From the IMG/VR virus record IMGVR_UViG_3300009172_000041, positions 1-27,474 of that record: a stretch of 27,474 bases of DNA; one strand, 5' to 3'. Of this stretch, positions 15,429 to 25,200 are shown piece after piece. The translations under genes were made by a program, and so were the position numbers. This stretch comes from a virus. Position 1 is the stretch's first letter, and every line of letters starts with the position of its first letter. Under the pieces are notes generated by a model. The model worked only from the letters and a program-made list of their open reading frames with translations, was not told where the DNA came from and made no database searches.

Positions 15429-18400
15429 ATGAATACTAACAACTCTATTTCTAATTCGCTCAAGAAGTTACTTGAAATTAACGCAAATTCTTTAAAGACA
15501 TTTGAGAGAATTAACGAAGCGATAACAACTGATCAAAAGGACGTGTCTTTAGAGATACTAACAGATGGCGGAACCAAAACAGTTTATGTGCCATCGTTTG
15601 GTTTCATGAAACGAGAACTAGAGAGGTTAGATACTAATCTAAAATCTTTAGCAGGTTTAGGTAAAGGTAATACAAGGATAAAACTACCAGACGGTACATA
15701 TCAGAGTATTATTACTTCTACACTAAAAACGCCTGCTAGTGATATTACAAGTTTTAATAGACCTGTAAATTTTTCAACTAAAGCTAATTACTTTTTTGAA
15801 GATTTCTTAAACCCATTATTGACAACTTCGATTGACGTAAGCGGTCAAATACCGAACACGACCGAAAGAGTATTAGTTAAAAGAATTTTAATCGATTCGT
15901 CTAATGCAATATCTGTTGATTATTTTAATGCTAATTTTAAAAATAAAGATGGTTTAAATTATAATAGTGTAATTAAAGATATTACAAACAATAATATAGC
16001 ATATACTTTAGATGAAGATACTAGGGACATGCCATATAGAAACGCACAGTTTACTGGTAAGTTTGATGTATTAAAAATTAGTAATTCTAAGAGGGAACAA
16101 CTTTCTAGTGGTGCTGGTGCTGGAATTGCTGGAGGTGCAGGTATCACAGTAAAACGTAATATTAAACTATATACATTAGATACATTAACATACAGTGATT
16201 CTACTAAAACATTAAACGATACAGAAACTTTAAAGGTAGGATCTGAATTAATGATACAAAGTGGAGCTAGAAATACCAGATACAAGATTACACGTATTGA
16301 TGGATCTACAAATCAAGTTGAATTATTAGTAATCGAAGGATATGAGTCTATTAAATTAGGTGCTGATCAATTAAGTATTTACAAAAATGACACAGCTAAT
16401 CTTAGTATTGATATAAATGTAGGTTTTAATGAAAGAATGTTGGTGTTTGTTAAAGCAATTGATCCCGACTCTAAAATTCTAGCTGAAAACTGGTCACCGG
16501 GAATTGGACTATATAGTAACGAATTAACACTTATACAATCAGATGGTTCAAAAACAAGACTGGATGATTACTATAAGGAAGAAGTTGCAGATTTTGGAAG
16601 ATATATTAACGCATTAAAAGAGGATGCTATACCTCCGGCAGCACAAGGTATTACACCTGATGCTCCATCGCTTGACATTAACAACTTTAAGGTAGTACAA
16701 GTTAATACTCACCTGACTGCTAATGATACTGCTGATAAGATTAAGAAATTATCTGCTGATAAAACTACAGTTGAAGAGAAGATCAAAAGATTAGATGAGA
16801 CTATTGTTAAGAAAAGATCTGAGATTTCTACTAAGAAGTATGAATCTGCTATCCAAAAGGATAAAGACAAGAATGAACTAGAGTCTCTTATTACTGAAAG
16901 AACTAGTGAAACAAGTTTATATAATAGTATTGTGAACCAAATACAATCGTTAGCATCTGGGACTAATGCAACTAAGGTTGCACCTAAGTACAGAGTTAGA
17001 GGTTTTTGGGGAGTGCCAACTGCAAAGAAGGTTGCTGATACAGTTGATCAAAATATTGTACAGTTTGTTGTACAATATAGATATTTGTCAACTAGTGGTA
17101 AAGCAAGTGAAGTTACACAACTTCCGTTCACAGAGGGTACTAGACAGAAAACAGCGGTATTTTCTAATTGGAATGAAATGAAAACTAAAACTAGAGATAG
17201 ATTTAGAGATTCTAAAACTAGAAAGTTTGCATGGCAAAATAGTCTAGTAGAAGATGCACAAGAGGTTAATTTTAATCAATTAGACATTTCTATTAACGAA
17301 GGTGAGTTAGTTGAATTTAGAGTTAAATCAGTGTCTGAAGCTGGTTATCCTGCTAATCCAATATATTCTGAATGGTCAGAATCAATCACGATAGATTTTC
17401 CAATTGCGGAAATAGACACAACTAATGTAGATGCATTATTAATGTCGAACGCTGCTGAAACTGCTTCTGTTAAAATATCGGAGGAGCTTTCTTCTAAAGG
17501 TGTATATTCGCACATAGATGATTCATTTAGTGCAAACGAGAAATATTATGCACATACTGCTGTTAATATTGCATCAGGATTCTTATCTGCAGAACAAAAA
17601 CCAATTTCTGTATATGATAAAATTGCAGAACTCGAAGCTCAGATAGCTTCGCTTAAAGGCGCAGTTGAAGTTGAAATTGGCGAATTAGTAGTTAAGATAA
17701 TGGATGAAGATGGTACAGTTACTGTTATTAATAATGGGACCAAAAACCAAATATTCGCAGGTTATTACACGGACGAAGTTGCTAGTTTAACTGTTAAAAA
17801 AGGACATATTGTTACTAAGACATTTAAAATGTTATTAGAAAACACCAAAGCTACTAAATTAGAACTAGTTTCTAGATTAGTTGGTGATAGAAATTTACCA
17901 GCATATAGATCTACTACGGCAGGTTCTGCTATAGCAGATAACGGGTTTGGTGTAATAGAAAACGATAATAATATAGCAGACACTGATGTTAAGATTAGTT
18001 CTGATAAATACTATACATCTGAAGGTAAATATGATCTAGTGCCTATTCAATATCAAAACATAGATCAAGACTCAATATCAGCATATGACTTATTGTCCGA
18101 TGCTCCATATCAGTCTGCACAGAGACGTGGACAATTCGTTTATTCTAGATTCATGGATATCGCTAATCAAAATCCATTGTATATAACTGAATCTTTGTTA
18201 TCAACTGGTGTTGCGAGTTTGAATAATTATGAATACTCACTAAATTATGCGACATTCCAACCATTGACTTCAGATGTAGATTTAATTGCTCCAACTGGAA
18301 ATGGTAATTCAGTTGATTTTATATGGACTGGATCATTTGGTAAGAGCGCGGCTGGAAGTAGTGGAGTTGCAGATTTAAGTGTAGATTTCAGCGCTAGTCA

Positions 18401-19187
18401 AGTAGACGTATGCAGCATAGGTTTAATTGGTGCTGCAAATTACAACAACGGCCTATACATACACAAAGATCATCCTGATTTAGAAAACTTATATTTCGAT
18501 TTGCAAGAAACATCAAGCAATAACACAGCCGTAACTGATAGTGAACAAAACACGCATGTTCAAGCTATTGTTGATAATGCGATATACACAATGCCTATCA
18601 CATCAACATATGCAACAGGAACATCGTTTGTGTATAGTGGAGTTGGATCTGGTGCAGGCTCAGGGATTTATGGCCCGGCCGTAGTTACTGGAAACAACGC
18701 AACTAAACAATTGGCTTTTCAAAAGACTAGTGGTTTAATAGATCTAGGCGACAGATCTTTTAAGATGTCATTTGATGCAAATGATCAATATCTTTTAGGT
18801 GGACGTTCATGTGGAGCATTCTTATTTTTATCTCCTATTAATTTGAACACACTAAGAGTAGAGGGTGACACTAAACAAAGCAGAAAACAAATTAAAGGAA
18901 AAGTAGCAACGCTTGATAATTCTAATGCGCTTTCAGTTGATATTATATTTCAATATAGAATGACTGATTACTTTGGTAATGATCCGGATTCTGACACAGG
19001 ACGAGTTGGTGGTCAAGCTAAATTAAGATTTCCTAATTTAACATATACTAAAAAGATAGGTTTAGATATATTTGATAAACATGATCAACAATTTTCATTT
19101 GATATAGAAGTGTTTGCTAAATATACAGCAAAGGGTAAAAACTTAAACTCTATTCGAGCTGCAAAGCTTACAAGATACGGTGCATAA
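15429..19187 (+). CDS. Very large virion structural protein with coiled coil and FN3-like domain (1252 aa)
   Basis: This is probably a baseplate-rim or fibre protein; no family is recognised. The N-terminal part (about 1-140) contains helical segments (SLKKLLEINANSLKTFERIN, then FMKRELERLDTNLKSLAGLG) followed by strand-rich sequence. A Gly/Ala run occurs near 225-238 (SGAGAGIAGGAGITV). Residues about 428-505 form a charged coiled coil (ADKIKKLSADKTTVEEKIKR, continuing as KDKNELESLITERTSET). Residues about 517-660 resemble an FN3/Ig-like domain interrupted by a basic loop (KTKTRDRFRDSKTRKFAW), ending in ELVEFRVKSVSEAGYP. A second short coil lies near 728-757 (KIAELEAQIASLKGAVEVE). The C-terminal 500 residues are strand-rich without recognisable motifs. 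It lies between the 645-aa and 2732-aa genes, and its leader is only one base after the previous stop. Confidence 0.55.
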   Translation: MNTNNSISNSLKKLLEINANSLKTFERINEAITTDQKDVSLEILTDGGTKTVYVPSFGFMKRELERLDTNLKSLAGLGKGNTRIKLPDGTYQSIITSTLKTPASDITSFNRPVNFSTKANYFFEDFLNPLLTTSIDVSGQIPNTTERVLVKRILIDSSNAISVDYFNANFKNKDGLNYNSVIKDITNNNIAYTLDEDTRDMPYRNAQFTGKFDVLKISNSKREQLSSGAGAGIAGGAGITVKRNIKLYTLDTLTYSDSTKTLNDTETLKVGSELMIQSGARNTRYKITRIDGSTNQVELLVIEGYESIKLGADQLSIYKNDTANLSIDINVGFNERMLVFVKAIDPDSKILAENWSPGIGLYSNELTLIQSDGSKTRLDDYYKEEVADFGRYINALKEDAIPPAAQGITPDAPSLDINNFKVVQVNTHLTANDTADKIKKLSADKTTVEEKIKRLDETIVKKRSEISTKKYESAIQKDKDKNELESLITERTSETSLYNSIVNQIQSLASGTNATKVAPKYRVRGFWGVPTAKKVADTVDQNIVQFVVQYRYLSTSGKASEVTQLPFTEGTRQKTAVFSNWNEMKTKTRDRFRDSKTRKFAWQNSLVEDAQEVNFNQLDISINEGELVEFRVKSVSEAGYPANPIYSEWSESITIDFPIAEIDTTNVDALLMSNAAETASVKISEELSSKGVYSHIDDSFSANEKYYAHTAVNIASGFLSAEQKPISVYDKIAELEAQIASLKGAVEVEIGELVVKIMDEDGTVTVINNGTKNQIFAGYYTDEVASLTVKKGHIVTKTFKMLLENTKATKLELVSRLVGDRNLPAYRSTTAGSAIADNGFGVIENDNNIADTDVKISSDKYYTSEGKYDLVPIQYQNIDQDSISAYDLLSDAPYQSAQRRGQFVYSRFMDIANQNPLYITESLLSTGVASLNNYEYSLNYATFQPLTSDVDLIAPTGNGNSVDFIWTGSFGKSAAGSSGVADLSVDFSASQVDVCSIGLIGAANYNNGLYIHKDHPDLENLYFDLQETSSNNTAVTDSEQNTHVQAIVDNAIYTMPITSTYATGTSFVYSGVGSGAGSGIYGPAVVTGNNATKQLAFQKTSGLIDLGDRSFKMSFDANDQYLLGGRSCGAFLFLSPINLNTLRVEGDTKQSRKQIKGKVATLDNSNALSVDIIFQYRMTDYFGNDPDSDTGRVGGQAKLRFPNLTYTKKIGLDIFDKHDQQFSFDIEVFAKYTAKGKNLNSIRAAKLTRYGA

Positions 19188-19196
19188 ATTAAATCT

Positions 19197-19208
19197 GGAT
19201 ATATAATA
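19197..19208 (+). promoter_or_regulatory. Candidate promoter element GGATATATAATA before the 2732-aa gene
   Basis: This is an exact copy of the 12-base motif found before the S1 gene, in the longest gap of the window (58 bases), 37 bases upstream of the ATG at 19246. Its 3' end is also the left arm of the hairpin described separately, so transcription start or RNA folding may be linked. Confidence 0.35.
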
Positions 19209-19230
19209 CAGACAGATGAACTGTGTTATA
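19202..19230 (+). other. Hairpin in the leader of the 2732-aa gene
   Basis: TATAATACAG (19202-19211) and CTGTGTTATA (19221-19230) can pair over 10 base pairs with one T-G wobble, leaving a 9-base loop. On the + strand it is followed by AAAAAG, not a U-run, so it is not a classical intrinsic terminator for the genes here. It may be a leader structure, a processing site or an operator-like palindrome. Confidence 0.4.
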
Positions 19231-19245
19231 AAAAGATTTAAATAA

Positions 19246-22200
19246 ATGAGTGCAATTCAAAGTATACTAATTATAGATACAGGTCAAACAGACGCTGTAT
19301 CTGCTTGTTCCTTTTCGGGAGCAGGCTCAACGGGAGTACAATTTAATAGCGCATCACTTAAACCAGTTAATGGCGATATTCTTTATACTGATTACCAAAA
19401 CATTGTATTTAATGGTGGTGATCAATTCTTTAAGGAAACTGGCGCTAACGGTACAGAAACTTTTAAAGTTGACAGTGCCGGTGTAGTTTCTGAAGTAGCG
19501 ACATGTGTTATTCCAGATATTACTGCTCCTGTTATTACAGTAACTGGAAACAATCCTGTTACTGTTGAATTAGGAACGACTTATACAGACGCTGGAGCTA
19601 CCGCTGATGGTGGAGAAACAGTTACTTCTACTGGAACTGTTGATACCTCAACCATTGGATCGTATACCATTACTTACTCGGCTACTGATGCTGCTAATAA
19701 TACAGGAACTGCTAATAGAACAGTGAATGTGGTTGATACTACTGCTCCTGTTATTACTGTAACTGGAAACAATTATGTTACTGTTGAATTAGGGACGACT
19801 TATACAGACGCTGGAGCTACCGCTAATGGTGGAGAAACAGTTACGGCAACAGTTACGCCAACCGGAACTGTTGATACCTCAACCGTTGGAGCGTATACCA
19901 TTACTTACTCAGCTACTGATGCTAATAGCAATACAGGAACTGCAACAAGAACAGTGAATGTAGTTGATACTACTGGACCTGTTATTACTATTACTGGTAA
20001 TAATGCACCTACAATAGAGGCTGGTACCAGTTATACAGACGTTGGAGCTACCGCTGATGGTGGAGAAACAGTTACTTCTACTGGAACTGTTGATACCTCA
20101 ACCGTTGGAACTTACGATATTACATATACGGCAACAGATGCTAATAACAATACGGGAACTGCAACAAGAACTGTTACAGTTGTAGATACAACTCCACCAA
20201 TTATAACACTAAACGGTGACGCAACATTAAATATAAATGTGAATAGTACATATGCCGATCCAGGTTATACTGCTATAGATATTCACGATGGGGATATTAC
20301 TTCAAATGTTCTTGTCACAGGAACAGTAAATACTGCTGCTGTAGGAACATATACGATTAAATATAACGTCAGTGACGCTGTTCCACTCCCTGCAGTTGAA
20401 GTGACTAGAACTGTAAATGTAAATGATTCTTCCGCGCCAATTCCTGTAGATGTTGCATATGATGTAGCATGGAATCAAACATTGGCAATAACTTTAGAGG
20501 CTAATGACAACGTAGACACTACTACAGCTTTAACGTATACTATAATAACTCCACCAACTAGAGGTAATCTTACTGTTGTGGATAACAATGCTGTTATTTA
20601 TGAACACACAGCGAGCACTATTGGACCAGATTTTTTCACGTTTAAAGCAACGGATACAGAATTGAACGAATCTCTTATTGGTACAATAACACTGAATCCT
20701 TTAAATGATGCACCAGTCCTCAGTGATCCACATCCTTCTACTGGCACGATATCGGTAGATCAGAACTCATCTGTTACTTTTAATGTAACAGGTTCTGATG
20801 CAGATGGTGATCAAATTAATTGGATTATAACAACAAACCCAATAAATGGTATAATAACCAACCCGGACGCAACTGGTAATACACTTAGCTTGAAATATAC
20901 CCCAACGCTTGGTTATTTTGGACCTGATAATTTAAAATTAAAGGGAATTGATAGCAAAGGAGCTGAATCTCAAATATTGGATGTTTCTATTACGGTTGCA
21001 CAGGTACCATGGTTTGACATGAAGATTGGATCTTTTGGTGCTGACGCAGTATCGTTGTGTATTGCAAGCAGAAATGGAACAGCGTATGGTAATACAATAC
21101 AAGCAAACAATGTCGACCAATTAGCTGAAGGAGATACTATTTATTATGATGAATCTTTAAATCAAAAGGTTACTTCTAATAGTTCTAGTTCTCAATGGAT
21201 ACCTATTTCGGATGACGATACATCTAAGGTAGTAAAAATAGGTTTAACCGGAGAGATATTACAAATAGTAGCATGTAATGATACAGCAGTTTCTAAATAT
21301 ACTGAAGTTAAATATGCTACTAATACCATATCATATTGTGATGGTGATTTTCAAAGCATCAAAGTATATTACAAGTATGACGGGGTTGGTTCACCAAATA
21401 ATGGCATAAAGTCCCTAGAAGACTTGGTCAGTGCAGGAACCCCGCTTTTTAGCAGTGAGTTAGATTCTAATCTTTATACAATCACGGATGGAACTAGTTC
21501 ATCAGGTTTTATTGATAGTGGTATTTATAGTGATATTAATCAAAATGTAACTTATTATAAAAGATCATCTAGTAATACATGGGGAACAAATGGAGGTGTT
21601 GCTCAGTACACATGGGAATGTGATGGTGAAGATGTCAATTATACGTTTAGTTTGTCAAATATTAATAAATCTAGTATAGATGATCCTAATTTAAATCAGT
21701 TCTGTGCAACAGAAGCTGATCATTTAAACATACTGGATATATGGTATAATAGACCAGTCGATGTTGCACACTTATCATTAAAGGATCTAGCGAGATACAA
21801 TGTGCTCATATACAAATCCGAGACGGGTGCACAAACCGAAGATCAAGATGATTTATTTGAATCAAATATATTTTCAGATGAAGACGGTTACTTAGTATGG
21901 GATAATAAAGGGGATAATATAAATAACAATTGGTATGGTTATGATATCGATGGAAGATTAACAACTGGACTTGCGATATCTAATTATGGTAAATGTGATA
22001 ACTATGACAAACCAAGCATATCACCGGGCATAGTTAGGGAAAATACACCAACATCAAATGATATCAATGTATTCTATGGTTTTTACTCATGTGAGCCTGA
22101 GATTATTGGGCCAGGACACAATAATGGCGGCCTCGAGGTATTAGCTTGGCCAGTGTATATTATAGATGGTTTACATACAAACAAATCTGGTGATCAAGGA

Positions 22201-25200
22201 AGTTATATAAAGGACTTTACAGATACATTGTCTTTTGGAGATACTATCAATTCAAGTAATTTTGATAGTTGTTTAGAATATGCATTTGTGATAGAAAGTG
22301 AAAATATTGACACTGCTGTTTTACTAGTAAAAGATAGATTAATAGAAAAACAAACACCTGTAGTTTCTGATGGATTAGACATAGGAATAAGCAGCGAATC
22401 TATAATAGAGGTTTATCCTAAAGCTGATTACAAGTCATGTATCATTGATGATAAAATTAAAATCAGTGAAACATATACATTTCCTGTTATTAGCGGATAT
22501 GATTCTAGAAAGGCTGGTCCTAATTTTAATACACAAGTTAATTATGAGTTAGACAATGTCGCTAAACCATTGTTGAGAACAAATCCTAAATTATCTGGTA
22601 ACGTTAAGATAGTTACTAGTTCTGATGGGTCAATATTTTTAGAGAGCATTAGTGCGACAAAAACTTTAGCCTCAACACAATACAAGAAATACCCTATTAG
22701 CCCTAATGGAAATTATGCAAATGATGTTTCTGGGTTTTTTAAAGCCAATGGAACTCCATCTGATTTAATTTACTTAACTAAAAGGCAAGAATCTGATTTA
22801 ACGGTTCTTGATTCTTATGATAAACAAATAGAAGAAGAATATCAATATGGTACTTCTTATAGTTATTCTAAAAATTATGATGAAAAATTAAAGATATTTG
22901 CTCCGATATGGTCTGATAACAACATGCCAAAGAATTTTGTAATATTTAAGGTTGATAATCCAACAGGAGTTGACGCTGATATAGACGACGCTGGTAATTT
23001 TACTAGAGTTCAAGATTTGTTAAAGAATGCTGAAATAATAAAAACGTTTGATTTAACAAATGAATCAAATCTAGGAAAATACATCAGGAATCATGTACAA
23101 CAAGAAACATTTCCTAAGTCACCGATTACAGTTTCTTTTGGTAAAAATGAAGTAACAAATTATAATGGTATTGATTTAAACTCAGGTGAATTAACTAGCA
23201 AGGGCGAGTATATCTACAAAGATTTTGTTGAAACAGATAAACCTCTTATTGAGGCTAATGATTTCATAACTGACGGGTTTAAAAGAAACAACATATTATG
23301 TGCTAATTTAATAAACTTAGAATTTTTATTTGATGATGATACTTCAGAAGACTACAGTGTTAATAGATACTTTGGTTTATACGTGGATGATATAGATTCA
23401 GGAACAGGTGAAATATCTTCTATTACTAATAACGTTATTACGTTTAGTGAACTTAATTCTCTGGTTGATCCTAACGAAAGGTCTACTGCAATTCCGTCAA
23501 ACAAACAGATGACAACTACACCAACATTGGGTTATGTAAACATCAATGGTATATTCTATAAGATTTCTAACGAAGGTGTTTATGATTCTATCAAATCTGA
23601 GGTAAAAGTGGAAGATTCAACTAGAAATATAGAATCTACTATTGGGATTTCACATAATGGTAGTTCTGTTAATTTAACCAATAACGAAGACGTGGGTTAT
23701 GATTTTGTTAAAATGACAGTAATTGACACACCTGACAGCAGCGACAAAATTGCAGTAATAGAATCTAGAGAAGAGGTATATAAATTTACGTTTATAAAAC
23801 ACACTCCTGGAGAAAGTTTAAAATTAAACATAGGAGATTCAACGGCAAATTATGTGTTAGAATTTATAACAGGAAATAGTTTTACAGGCACGGTATCAAG
23901 CATTACTAGTAATTGGAATGCTTTAGGATTATCTGATTATTTGGAGATTACAGTAGATTATGAATCTAGTTCGTTTTTCATATCTGAAAAGTTTACTAAT
24001 TTAGGTGATTTGAACATGTATATTTCTGGAGCAACAAGCTCTATTATAAGAGTTGATCAAATTCAAACCAATGTCAATATTCAAAATAATACTTATTCTG
24101 CCAACTATACTTTAGATAAAGGTACATATAGCGGACAACAATTTTCTAGTCAAGGTAATACTGGCGAAATCGCATCCTCGATTGCAGCCGCTATCCATAA
24201 CGATGACAGTAATTTAGACGCATATAATATAGGATCAGACGTTTGGATTAAATCTAGAGTAGCTGGATACAGACTGATGCAACATGTTGTGTTAGTTAAC
24301 AAGTTAAATGTTATAGATTTTATTAAAGTAGAAAACGAAGACGTTTATAATTTATTAAAATTAAGAAAGGGAACTGGAACTGTACTTGATCAATGGAGAG
24401 CACATTACTTGAGTGGTGGACATTCTTCTTCTAAGTCAGTATATATTGATAATGAAACATTAAGTGAAATATCAATAGGTGACTCTTTGGAGACAAGATA
24501 TAACGGTGTTTATAATAAAGTTTTAGATATAGTTGAAGATATTAGTAATATTGATTCTGAAAAAACTAAACTAATATTAGAAGATAAATCTGACATTAAG
24601 GATGGTGAAGCTAGAGTATTTAATCAAAACGTGGTTAGGCTTGGTTTATTCTCAGCATATGACATATATGATATGAATTTTGATTTTTACGATACTTCAA
24701 ATTCTGACTTAAAAGAACTTGAATTTGAAACTAGAGAAAATATTGATTATGAACCATATGAAAACTCAATATTAAAAATAGATCCAATAACCGGCGAGTT
24801 TGACACTGCACTGGAAGCAAGTGATATATTTGACAATGATTATTCATTACAACCTGTTGATTATTTTTCAAACCTTTCCGGTATATTATCTGAAGAATCA
24901 ACGAATGAAGAGCTATCTGAAAGAATAACTAGTGAATTTGATAGATTAAAAGAGAATCAGTTAAAGGAGTTTGCTACAAATTCCAGAATAGTGCCAAATA
25001 TAAACAAATGGGTATTGAAAGATACATTGACTGTTAGAGATCAACCTTATTATTTAAACACTAATGAAGTTTTTGGAAGAACTAACTTTGCACCAGATTT
25101 GTCTGCTACTAGTAGAAATAAGGCTGACATGACACATGAATGGTTTTATATGGATAAAAAACCAAAGTATTTAAAGTATGACGAATTAAATGAAACGTTT

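Noticed and set aside
19202-19230. Intrinsic terminator after the 1252-aa gene
   Set aside because: The stem is AT-rich and is followed by AAAAAG, not T's, on the + strand; the T-run would serve only the - strand, where no gene ends.
19522-20190. Regular near-identical repeats that could suggest a CRISPR-like or satellite array
   Set aside because: The units are 219-231 bases, in frame and encode Ig-like domains; there are no spacers.
19246-21000. Secreted host adhesin (type IX secretion cargo) suggested by Ig and cadherin-like domains
   Set aside because: There is no signal peptide and no C-terminal sorting domain, and it is embedded in a phage baseplate operon, so a virion protein is more likely.
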